This document shows positions 1 to 4,596 of a stretch of 7,237 nt of DNA, in pieces. Under the pieces are notes generated by a model. The model made no database searches and had not been told where the DNA came from. It worked only from the letters and a program-made list of their open reading frames with translations. Origin of the DNA: JBMTVN01 sp046047235. GTDB lineage: Bacteria > Verrucomicrobiota > Verrucomicrobiia > Limisphaerales > JAHDYP01. How positions within the stretch are numbered: position 1 is the stretch's first letter; each line of letters opens with the position of its first letter. Made by a program: the position numbers and the translations under genes. Location of the stretch: contig JBJOII010000175.1 of the NCBI GenBank assembly GCA_046047235.1, forward strand, positions 1-7,237. The letters run 5' to 3'.

Positions 1-156
1 GATTTCGGGTTTCCGATACCGGGGTTTGATCCGGATTGTTCGGGGTTATTCCGGTCTTATGGTGGTCCGCATGCGGGTGATGCGTCGATGAACGCGATTA
101 CCGTGGCGCCGATTCCGGAGAACCCGGCGTTGTATGCGATTCAGGTTTCGTTTTAA
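1..156 (+). CDS. 3' end of an unrecognised protein (partial)
   Basis: The reading frame is open from the first base of the window and stops at TAA 154-156, giving the last 51 residues of a protein whose start lies outside. The visible tail starts DFGFPIPG, contains an SYGGPHAGDAS stretch, and ends in an alternating hydrophobic run, ALYAIQVSF, that looks like a final beta strand. No catalytic motif or membrane segment is visible. The next gene begins 26 nt later on the same strand with its own strong Shine-Dalgarno sequence, so the two are probably co-transcribed. I do not recognise the family. A secreted or beta-rich protein is a guess from the tail and from the neighbour, which has a signal peptide. 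Confidence 0.6.
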   Translation, partial: DFGFPIPGFDPDCSGLFRSYGGPHAGDASMNAITVAPIPENPALYAIQVSF

Positions 157-181
157 GCGGCAGACATGGAGGAGGATTGAG

Positions 182-964
182 ATGAAGAGAGCATTTGTGA
201 GTCTTGGGTTGTTGATGGTGTTGGGGGTACAGGCGGGGTCTGTGGTGCGGACGGTTGGGGTGGGTGAGGCCTGGGTGGAGGTGGCTGCGGCGCCTGGTGC
301 GGGTGTGATGGTGTATGTGGTGGAAGAGGAGTTATCGGCGGGGGCGATGCCGCGGGAGATTTCACACGACGGGGTGTTTGACGTGCATACCGGTGTGATC
401 AAGTGGGGTCCGTTCCTGGACGGGCAGGCGCGGGTGTTGAGTTATCGGGTCGTGACGGAGAGCGCGGGTGAAGTGGTGATGTCGGGTGGGTTGACTGAGG
501 CGGGCGGTGTGGTGGGGTTGACGAGCGGGGATGTGAGTCTGGCGGTGGGTGATGCGGGTTTGGAGGGGTATGTGGTGCGGCAGTTTGGGGGAGGTGGATT
601 GGATCGACCGGAGGGGCAGGTGGAGGCGGATGAGGACGGGGATGGCTGGCCCTTGGTGGTGGAGTATGCGTTGGGGATGGATCCGCGGGTGGTGGATGAT
701 CCGGTGGTGGGTTTGTCGTTTGCGGAGGGGACGGGTGATTTGCAGGTGGACCTGCGTCGGCGCGGGGTGTTGCCGGATGTGAGTCTGGAGTTGCGCGGTT
801 CATCGGATCTGAGTGTGTGGTCGAGTCTTTCCATTGGGCCGGGGGAGGTGGTGGCGGATCATGGGGATGGGGTGCAGACCTTTCGGTATACCGTGTTTGT
901 GCCGGATGGGGGGCAGTTTGTGATGTGGCGCGTTGGATTCGCCGGGGCGGATCCAGCGCGTTAG
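182..964 (+). CDS. Small secreted protein with WGPF segment and DxDGD/EYALGMDP motif
   Basis: The product is 260 aa. The start at 182 is chosen because GGAGGAGG (168-175) sits 6 nt upstream and because it opens a signal peptide: MKRAF, a hydrophobic core to about residue 16, and a likely cleavage after VQA (18). Residues 72-91 contain a WGPFLDG...LSYRV segment, which I recall from Verrucomicrobiota/Planctomycetota secreted proteins. Residues 149-168 form an acidic ADEDGDGW run followed by VVEYALGMDP. Such runs precede C-terminal modules in many Verrucomicrobiota exported proteins and may bind Ca2+. The remaining tail (190-260) is beta-rich, with a 'SSDLSVWSSL' stretch like the substrate-style modules of those proteins. 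It is rich in Gly and Val and has no catalytic residues I can identify. It was probably exported as a structural or accessory protein, co-transcribed with the gene ending at 156. Codons are strongly G-ending. The exact function is unknown. Confidence 0.8.
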   Translation: MKRAFVSLGLLMVLGVQAGSVVRTVGVGEAWVEVAAAPGAGVMVYVVEEELSAGAMPREISHDGVFDVHTGVIKWGPFLDGQARVLSYRVVTESAGEVVMSGGLTEAGGVVGLTSGDVSLAVGDAGLEGYVVRQFGGGGLDRPEGQVEADEDGDGWPLVVEYALGMDPRVVDDPVVGLSFAEGTGDLQVDLRRRGVLPDVSLELRGSSDLSVWSSLSIGPGEVVADHGDGVQTFRYTVFVPDGGQFVMWRVGFAGADPAR

Positions 965-973
965 GAGCCGAGC

Positions 974-1050
974 GCTGAGGGCAGAGCGCTGAGGGCTGAG
1001 GGCGGAGGGCGGAGGGCGGAGGGCGGAGGGCGGAGGGCGGAGGGCGGAGG
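974..1050. repeat. Heptamer tandem array (GCTGAGG then GCGGAGG)
   Basis: Eleven consecutive 7-bp units begin 9 bp after the stop of the preceding gene. Four are GCTGAGG-like (974-1001, one degenerate as GCAGAGC) and seven are perfect GCGGAGG (1002-1050). The period is strict. The phased GGG tracts with 4-nt gaps fit a G-quadruplex motif on the + strand. It resembles the short tandemly repeated heptanucleotides (STRRs) described in cyanobacteria, by form only. Confidence 0.9.
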
Positions 1051-1055
1051 GCTCT

Positions 1056-1078
1056 TGCGGTCCGCGCGGCAGACCGCA
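1056..1078. repeat. Inverted repeat after the heptamer array
   Basis: A 7-bp perfect stem (TGCGGTC, 1056-1062, with GACCGCA, 1072-1078) encloses a 9-nt loop. It lies 92 bp past the stop at 964. No T-run follows, so a rho-independent terminator is not supported. It belongs in style to the hairpins seen elsewhere in the window. Confidence 0.5.
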
Positions 1079-1181
1079 GGGAGGGAGGAGAGGGGAGAGG
1101 GGAGACAGGGGGTGTGGTTGGGGTTCAGGGTGATGGGTGTGAGGATTAGCGATAAGTGCGCGTGGCGAGCCGCGCTGACTA

Positions 1182-1212
1182 TCCTTCTTCGCCGAGGCTG
1201 CCGTCTTCGCTC
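1182..1212 (-). repeat. 31-bp interspersed element, inverted copy of 3794-3824
   Basis: Read on the minus strand, this matches 3794-3824 at 29 of 31 positions, so the pair is an inverted repeat about 2.6 kb apart. The shared core is GAGCGAAG..GG, then GCCTCGGCGAAGAAGGA. Here it sits in the 3' flank of the Gre-like gene, about 34 bp after its stop codon. The same element at 3794 belongs to a larger block of hairpins (3719-3824). Confidence 0.75.
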
Positions 1213-1234
1213 TCCTGTCTCCTGGATCCTCGCG
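1204..1234 (-). repeat. 3'-flank sequence shared with 2411-2441
   Basis: On the minus strand, the 31 nt running from the base of the hairpin read CGCGAG, then a two-thirds match, then CCAGGAGA and a purine run to GAAGA. The same layout follows the CxxCH protein gene at 2411-2441, with 26 of 31 positions identical. Both copies lie at the same place relative to a stop codon and a GC hairpin, with internal 7-nt periodicity (AGGAGAC, AGGAGAG). Confidence 0.6.
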
Positions 1235-1245
1235 CCGGAGGCGCG
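1231..1245 (-). terminator. GC hairpin directly after the Gre-like gene
   Basis: CGCGCC (1231-1236) pairs with GGCGCG (1240-1245) around a 3-nt loop, and the stem begins at the base next to the TAA stop (1246-1248). It could stop transcription or protect the 3' end of the mRNA. There is no U-tract, so an intrinsic terminator is not proven. Confidence 0.35.
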
Positions 1246-1707
1246 TTAGCGGACGGATTTGATGAGGATCTGGCGGTCTTTGATTTCGTCGCCTTTTTTG
1301 AGTCCGACGAGTTGTTTGCGGAGGGGTGCGCCGGGGGCGAGGAGGGTGACTTCGCTGCGTTTGATTTTGACGGTGAGTCCACCGGCGCAGGGGGCGAGGA
1401 GGAACCATTCGGTATCGCCGGCGATTTTGGTTTCGACGAGGGCGCCTTCGCCGATGGGATCTTTGTTGGTGTAGGTGGGGAAGGGGGTGGCGTTGAGGGT
1501 GGTGAGCATGGCGGCGACTTCTTCGGCGCGTTCGGCCTGGCCGGCGGCGAGGTAGGAGGCCTCGAGGCCCTGGGTGTCGTATTTGCTGCGGGCACGGCTT
1601 TCTTCGTCGGTGGCGTCGGCCCGGGCGGTGTTGGAGGCGCGTTTGAGGAGGTTGAACTGGTTTTCCAGTTCTTCACGGATGTGGGTGATGACTTCGCGTT
1701 TGGTCAT
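1246..1707 (-). CDS. GreA/GreB-like transcription elongation factor family protein
   Basis: The product is 153 aa. Start ATG 1707-1705 is chosen because homologous sequence begins there; upstream codons run into repeats. Residues 1-75 look like a charged helical hairpin with TDEESRARSKYDTQGLEASYLA (residues 33-54), the hallmark of a GreA/GreB-related family common in Verrucomicrobiota and Bacteroidota. Residues 85-153 read like the FKBP-type C-terminal domain of Gre factors: GEGALVET, then VTLLAPGAPLRKQLVGLKKGDEI, comparable to the 'SPLGRALLGKKVGD' region of GreA. GreA and GreB bind the RNA polymerase secondary channel and stimulate transcript cleavage. The acidic tip here (DATDEES, 31-37) is not in the exact classical spacing, so cleavage activity is uncertain. 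It stands alone, flanked by repeat zones, with no visible Shine-Dalgarno but a promoter close to the start codon. Confidence 0.85.
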   Translation of the reverse strand: MTKREVITHIREELENQFNLLKRASNTARADATDEESRARSKYDTQGLEASYLAAGQAERAEEVAAMLTTLNATPFPTYTNKDPIGEGALVETKIAGDTEWFLLAPCAGGLTVKIKRSEVTLLAPGAPLRKQLVGLKKGDEIKDRQILIKSVR

Positions 1708-1719
1708 TTGTCGGGGGAG

Positions 1720-1749
1720 ATTAAACAGGGGTCGGAGGTCAGAAGTCAA
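1720..1749 (-). promoter_or_regulatory. Candidate sigma-70-type promoter of the Gre-like gene
   Basis: On the minus strand, TTGACT (1749-1744) and TTTAAT (1725-1720) each match the consensus hexamers at 5 of 6 positions and are 18 nt apart. The expected start of transcription is near 1713, only about 6 nt before the ATG, so the mRNA would be almost leaderless. This agrees with the absence of a Shine-Dalgarno sequence. The -35 hexamer lies inside a degenerate heptamer run. Confidence 0.45.
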
Positions 1750-1757
1750 AGGTCTGG
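1730..1757. repeat. Degenerate heptamer run (GGTCGGA, GGTCAGA, AGTCAAA, GGTCTGG)
   Basis: Four 7-bp units related to the GGTCAGG family at 6726-6753 lie just upstream of the Gre-like gene. The unit AGTCAAA provides the -35-like TTGACT on the minus strand. Confidence 0.6.
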
Positions 1758-1780
1758 GCGCGGTGCCGCTTCGCGGCACA

Positions 1781-1815
1781 GGAGATGGGAGATGGGAGAT
1801 CGTAGATGGGGAGTC
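1781..1815. repeat. Heptamer run GGAGATG
   Basis: Five 7-bp units: GGAGATG twice, GGAGATC, GTAGATG and GGGAGTC. The sequence differs from the other arrays, but the period is again 7. Confidence 0.7.
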
Positions 1816-1862
1816 AGCGCCCCTGGCGGGGCGGGAAGGGCAGAGCGCGGACTGCGGGTGCA

Positions 1863-1951
1863 GCGGAGCTGCACCGACTACGGACTGTGGGGCTCGACGG
1901 GCTCGCCCTGACTGTGGGTGCTGCCTGCGGCAGCCCCTGACTAAGGTCCCT
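1863..1951 (+). repeat. 89-bp direct repeat, copy A
   Basis: It matches 3475-3563 without gaps, 84 of 89 positions identical. Three of the five differences are adjacent. It includes the GCTGCC/GGCAGC hairpin and ends in CTGACTAAGGTCCCT. Sequence before and after the block diverges. Confidence 0.9.
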
Positions 1952-2191
1952 GTCTGTACCGCGTCCTTGCGGTCGCGGTCTGTTGCCCGCTGGAGCGGGC
2001 TTCGGTAGCGCGGCGCGGCGCGCGGACTACGGGTGTCGCGGGAGCGACGCCGACTACGGCTCGGCGGGGCCTCACTGACTTAGGGCCAGCTGTCGGTGTC
2101 CTGACAACGGCTCCCCCGCGGTCGCGGGCTCGCCCTGACTGTGGCCCCGCCCTGGGGGCGGGATCTACCTGCAACCATCCCACTGAGGTAG

Positions 2192-2211
2192 AGGCACACT
2201 CCCGTGTGCCT
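2192..2211. repeat. Perfect hairpin AGGCACAC / GTGTGCCT
   Basis: An 8-bp perfect stem with TCCC loop, one of the cleanest units in array 1. Confidence 0.7.
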
Positions 2212-2254
2212 GCAACACTTGCGGACGAGGCGCAGCTCGTCCCTATCTGTGCGA

Positions 2255-2279
2255 TGGATTTGCGCGGGGCGCAAATCCA
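2255..2279. repeat. 11-bp-stem hairpin TGGATTTGCGC / GCGCAAATCCA
   Basis: The longest perfect stem in the window, with a GGG loop. A related copy lies at 3612-3635, with the outer TGGATTT/AAATCCA stem kept and the inner stem altered. Confidence 0.8.
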
Positions 2280-2310
2280 GTGGTGCCGCTAACGCGGCAC
2301 TAATTGATCC

Positions 2311-2342
2311 GAAACTCGGAAACTCAGAAACTCTGAAACACC
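2311..2342. repeat. Octamer run GAAACTC+1
   Basis: Four 8-bp units (GAAACTCG, GAAACTCA, GAAACTCT, GAAACACC). The final GAAACACCGG also occurs at 3839-3849 in the other gene-free zone. Confidence 0.7.
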
Positions 2343-2354
2343 GGCAGCGTGGCC

Positions 2355-2382
2355 CTAGCTACTAGCTCCCAGCTTCTAGCTA
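2355..2382. repeat. Heptamer run CTAGCTA
   Basis: Four 7-bp units (CTAGCTA, CTAGCTC, CCAGCTT, CTAGCTA). This is a third unrelated heptamer sequence in the same gap. Confidence 0.7.
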
Positions 2383-2410
2383 AGAGGCGCCTCAGGCGCG
2401 GTGCGGACTC

Positions 2411-2441
2411 TCTTCTCTCTCCGCTCTCCTGGTTACTCGCG
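2411..2441 (-). repeat. 3'-flank sequence shared with 1204-1234
   Basis: Second copy of the 31-nt purine-rich flank (26 of 31 identical on the minus strand), starting at the far arm of the hairpin that follows the CxxCH protein gene. Confidence 0.6.
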
Positions 2442-2456
2442 CGGCGGAGTCGCGCG
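2438..2456 (-). terminator. GC hairpin directly after the CxxCH protein gene
   Basis: CGCGCG (2438-2443) pairs with CGCGCG (2451-2456) around a 7-nt loop, one base from the TAA stop at 2458-2460. There is no U-tract. The position parallels the hairpin behind the Gre-like gene, which supports a role at mRNA 3' ends without proving it. Confidence 0.35.
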
Positions 2457-2457
2457 C

Positions 2458-3312
2458 TTATTCTACGGCGACCTGGTAGATGCGGGAGGGTTGGGTGGTG
2501 GGGTCGTTGACTGTGAGGTTAGAGCCGGTGCCGTCCAGGGTATCGAGTGTTTGCCAGGTGGCATCGGAGGGGGAGTTTTTATAAAGGATGGTATAGGTGC
2601 GGCCGGTTTCGGAGGCGAAGCTGAAGGAGAAGTTGCCTCCGTTGAAGGTGGGGTTGAGGAGGTCGGCGGGGTCAGGGGAGGTGGATCCGATGGTAATCTC
2701 AACGCCATTGGATGTGGCGGTAGCGTTTTGGTCGTCGCGGGCGCGTGCGGTGAGCGTGTAATCACCCGGGCCAGCTGGGACCCAGATGGTGGTGAAATCA
2801 TTGGAACCATCGGAGGGGATGGTGGCGAAGGAGGTATCATTGGCGAAGAATTCGACGGAGGTCACGGAGCCATCGGGGTCGGTTGCGGTGGCGGTCAGGA
2901 CCAAGTCATCACCAAAGGTAATGGCCAGGGTGACAGTGGGGGGGAGGTTCGGTTTGCTCGAGGCGAGGCCGGGGTTGGTGATGGAGGTGGTGATCAGGTT
3001 GGCGAAATCGCCATCGGGATCCCCGAGTTCGGTGCCATTGGAGAAGGAGTCGCCATCGGAATCGACCTCGGCGAGGGCCTGTGACCAGAAGGGACGGTTT
3101 TGGTTGCCGGTGATGGCGAAGACGGCGTTACCGAAGGGGGTGCGGGTTCCGCCGCCGTTAGGGTTGACGTGGCAATTGGCGCAGCTGTTGACGTTGCCAT
3201 TGGGGATTTGGCCGACGCGGTAGGAGCGGGCTTGGAGAGACGATAGAGGGAGGAGAATGGAGGCCGTGATGGCGAGGAAGGTGGCGAGGTGAGCTAATTG
3301 TCTAATACGCAT
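2458..3312 (-). CDS. Exported CxxCH protein with DxDGD segment, Ig-like domain and C-terminal module
   Basis: The product is 284 aa. ATG 3312-3310 is chosen because it opens a signal peptide (MRIRQLAH, hydrophobic 9-25, likely cleavage after LQA, 28); upstream codons are repeat DNA. Residues 44-48 read CANCH, a covalent haem c motif, within NSCANCHVNPNGGG...FGNAV, a pattern I associate with single-haem-motif exported proteins. Residues 83-102 (EVDSDGDSFSNGTELGDPDGD) look like a calcium-binding thrombospondin-3-type segment. Residues 123-208 (PPTVTLAI, ATDPDGSVTSVEFFAND, GDYTLTARARDD) form a bacterial Ig-like domain of the Big_9 kind. Residues 225-284 (FSFSFASETGRTYTILYKN, DPTTQPSRIYQVAVE) match a module common at Verrucomicrobiota C termini. 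I see no second CxxCH and no obvious distal Met ligand. Electron transfer or simple haem binding is inference; the protein may instead be structural. No Shine-Dalgarno is visible. Confidence 0.88.
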   Translation of the reverse strand: MRIRQLAHLATFLAITASILLPLSSLQARSYRVGQIPNGNVNSCANCHVNPNGGGTRTPFGNAVFAITGNQNRPFWSQALAEVDSDGDSFSNGTELGDPDGDFANLITTSITNPGLASSKPNLPPTVTLAITFGDDLVLTATATDPDGSVTSVEFFANDTSFATIPSDGSNDFTTIWVPAGPGDYTLTARARDDQNATATSNGVEITIGSTSPDPADLLNPTFNGGNFSFSFASETGRTYTILYKNSPSDATWQTLDTLDGTGSNLTVNDPTTQPSRIYQVAVE

Positions 3313-3320
3313 GACTTCGT

Positions 3321-3348
3321 GTTCTAATGTAATTTTCCGGGTTGGCAA
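3321..3348 (-). promoter_or_regulatory. Candidate promoter of the CxxCH protein gene
   Basis: On the minus strand, TTGCCA (3348-3343, 5 of 6 to consensus) and TAGAAC (3326-3321, 4 of 6) are 16 nt apart in the only AT-rich patch upstream of the gene. The -10 ends 8 nt before the ATG, implying an almost leaderless transcript as for the Gre-like gene. Confidence 0.28.
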
Positions 3349-3474
3349 GCAGGAAGAAGGGCTAATGCGATCCGCGCGCGGATTACGGGTGTCGCGGGTG
3401 CGACACCGACTACGGTTCCGCCCGGTGGGCGTAACGACAACGGATACCGCTGTCGCAGCATCGACTACGGTCCT

Positions 3475-3563
3475 GCGGAGCTGCACCGACTACAGACTGT
3501 GGGGCTCGGCGGGCTCGCCCTGACCCGGGGTGCTGCCTGCGGCAGCCCCTGACTAAGGTCCCT
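3475..3563 (+). repeat. 89-bp direct repeat, copy B
   Basis: Second copy of 1863-1951 in the same orientation, 84 of 89 identical. Its left edge cuts through the first hairpin of copy A, whose 5' arm is absent here, so the duplicated block does not respect hairpin boundaries on that side. Confidence 0.9.
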
Positions 3564-3611
3564 CCCGGTGGTCGGGACTGACTGTGGGGTCGCACGGCGA
3601 CTTTTGTATGA

Positions 3612-3635
3612 TGGATTTGCGTTGCGCGAAATCCA
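3612..3635. repeat. Second TGGATTT / AAATCCA hairpin
   Basis: A 7-bp outer stem, then GCG/CGC inner stem with one bulged G and a TTG loop. It is a diverged copy of 2255-2279. Confidence 0.65.
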
Positions 3636-3644
3636 GGGGCGGCA

Positions 3645-3667
3645 CTTGGGATGTAGAACGTCCCAAG
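3645..3667. repeat. Hairpin CTTGGGA / TCCCAAG
   Basis: A 7-bp perfect stem, extendable to 9 with one GT pair, with a loop of 5 to 9 nt. It ends array 2. Confidence 0.6.
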
Positions 3668-3718
3668 CGCGCAGGTTGGGTGGAAGGATTGGTGGAGTTG
3701 CCTGTCCTTCGACTTGTC

Positions 3719-3824
3719 CCGGCGTAGTCCGACAGGACGTAGCCGGAAGCTCGTAGAGCGACCTGTCCGCAGACCTGTCCGCCGTAGCTCAACGAGCGAA
3801 GGCGGAAGCCTCGGCGAAGAAGGA
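3719..3824. repeat. Interspersed block of GTA-bulged hairpins
   Basis: Two hairpins share one architecture. At 3719-3746, CCGGC/GCCGG and GTCC/GGAC stems are separated by a GTA/GTA internal loop. At 3778-3806, TCCGCC/GGCGGA and GCTC/GAGC stems are separated by a GTA/GAA internal loop. Between them is GCTC-GTA-GAGC (3749-3759). The 3' end (3794-3824) recurs inverted at 1182-1212. I recall similar sequences as abundant intergenic repeats in Verrucomicrobiota genomes, from memory only. Confidence 0.7.
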
Positions 3825-3942
3825 AGAAGGAAAGCTCGGAAACACCGGGTGCGACGGAGGCGCGTCGGGTGCGGCAGTCGGGCTGGACTTGGTGTATGGG
3901 GGTTGGGTATGGTGCGGGGCTTTTACGGGAGAGGATTTTTGC

Positions 3943-4596
3943 ATGGCGCGGAGACGAGCATCGATGTTGGAGGCGGTCCGGTTGGTACCGGGGGTGTGGC
4001 CGTTGTTGCGGGAGTTACGTCGGACCTTGGCGGGGTGTGAGTCGGTATTGGATGTGGGGTGTGGGAATTTATCGCCGTTGAGGACGTTGGGGGTGGAGCG
4101 GTTGGTGGGGTTGGAGGGGTTTGAGCCGGCGGTGAAGGAGGCGGAGCGGAACCAGACGCATGACGAGGTGGTTTTGGGGGATGTGCGGGAAGTGGGGGCG
4201 GTCTTTGGGGGGCGTCGGTTTGATGCGTGTGTGGCGTTGGATTTGATTGAGCATTTACCGAAGGAGAGTGGTTGGAAGTTACTGGATGATTTGGAGGGGT
4301 TGGCGCGGAAGCGGGTGGTGATTTTTACGCCGAACGGATTTTTACCGCAGCGTGGGAAGGGGGATTTGCAGGAGCATTTATCGGGGTGGACGGCGGAGGA
4401 GATGAGGGGGCGGGGGTATCGGGTGATTGGGTTTTACGGGTACAAGGCGTTGCGTGGGGAGTATCATCGATTGAAGGGGCGGCCGAAGGTGTTTTGGGCG
4501 GTGGTTTCGATGTTATCGCAGGTGTTGGTGGCGCGGCGGCGGCCGGAGAAGGCGGCGGCGATTTATTGTGTGAAGGAAGTGGGGTCGTCGGTGTAG
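3943..4596 (+). CDS. Class I SAM-dependent methyltransferase
   Basis: The product is 217 aa. ATG 3943 is chosen because a GAGAGGA-type Shine-Dalgarno (about 3928-3935) lies 7 nt upstream; an earlier in-frame TTG has none. The Rossmann core is clear: motif I VLDVGCGNLSPL (35-46) binds S-adenosylmethionine, the acidic GLEGFEP (56-62) should contact the ribose, LGD (78-80) the adenine, then DACVALDLIEHLPK (94-107) and RVVIFTPNGF (124-133). This pattern is typical of Methyltransf_11/23-type enzymes near glycan clusters. The substrate cannot be read from the sequence. Methylation of a sugar or lipid carrier is an inference from the two glycosyltransferases next to it. Its last 34 bp overlap the 3' end of the convergent glycosyltransferase gene. 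Codons are extremely G-ending. Its 5' side is a 630-bp repeat zone. Confidence 0.9.
   Translation: MARRRASMLEAVRLVPGVWPLLRELRRTLAGCESVLDVGCGNLSPLRTLGVERLVGLEGFEPAVKEAERNQTHDEVVLGDVREVGAVFGGRRFDACVALDLIEHLPKESGWKLLDDLEGLARKRVVIFTPNGFLPQRGKGDLQEHLSGWTAEEMRGRGYRVIGFYGYKALRGEYHRLKGRPKVFWAVVSMLSQVLVARRRPEKAAAIYCVKEVGSSV

Larger units (their letters stand above)
1763..2300. repeat. Modular hairpin array 1 (intergenic, no gene)
   Basis: This part of the 750-bp gene-free gap (1708-2457) is a chain of short GC-rich hairpins. Those I could place are 1763-1779 (7-bp stem), 1818-1833 (6), 1857-1875 (8), 1920-1934 (6), 1985-2000 (6), 2032-2051 (8 with one GT pair), 2115-2128 (about 5-6), 2146-2162 (7), 2192-2211 (8), 2223-2242 (7), 2255-2279 (11) and 2283-2300 (7). 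The stems differ in sequence. The short linkers recur: CGACTACGG at 1875 and 2051, GGACTACGG at 2024, CTGACTGTGG at 1908 and 2135. No convincing reading frame crosses it. Function unknown; it resembles REP/BIME-type palindromic repeats in form. Confidence 0.8.
3370..3667. repeat. Modular hairpin array 2 (intergenic, no gene)
   Basis: This fills half of the 630-bp gap 3313-3942 between divergent genes. Hairpins or palindromes: 3370-3383 (14-bp perfect palindrome), 3388-3407 (8-bp perfect stem, loop GGGT), 3419-3431 (5), 3449-3459 (4, weak), 3532-3546 (6), 3563-3577 (5), 3589-3601 (5), 3612-3635 (7 plus inner stem) and 3645-3667 (7, extendable). The linker CGACTACGG recurs at 3407 and 3462, CGACTACAG at 3487, CTGACTGTGG at 3578. 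The unit GGTGTCGC..GCGACACC is the counterpart of 2032-2051 in array 1. The 3' part of the gap, 3668-3718 and 3825-3942, shows nothing I recognise. Confidence 0.8.

Noticed and set aside
399..834. Two minus-strand frames rich in Pro, Ser and Thr opposite the first secreted protein
   Set aside because: The + strand frame has a Shine-Dalgarno and a signal peptide. The minus frames are G-bias shadows.
1156..1911. 251-codon + strand frame across the Gre-like gene
   Set aside because: Antisense to conserved Gre-like sequence and continues into repeat DNA; low-complexity Gly/Phe/Glu product.
2080..2274. Small protein genes in the hairpin arrays
   Set aside because: The frames run through palindromes, have no ribosome sites and no plausible protein composition.
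1763..2300. CRISPR array
   Set aside because: Linkers are only 9-10 bp, spacing is irregular and the segments between them are self-complementary, not spacers; no cas gene is present.
3588..3605. Rho-independent terminator on the + strand (GTCGC/GCGAC stem followed by TTTT)
   Set aside because: The stem is only 5-6 bp and no + strand gene lies upstream of it; it is more simply a unit of the hairpin array.
3553..3792. 79-codon minus-strand frame containing GYVLSDYAGTSRR
   Set aside because: This is the translation of the interspersed hairpin repeat at 3719-3806, not a gene.
3703..3830. tRNA-like gene, because of the GTAGCTCAACG word
   Set aside because: No acceptor stem or anticodon arm can be folded around it; it fits the GTA-loop hairpin repeat.
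3889..3942. Longer start (TTG) for the methyltransferase
   Set aside because: It adds 18 residues without homology and lacks a Shine-Dalgarno, whereas ATG 3943 has one at the right distance.
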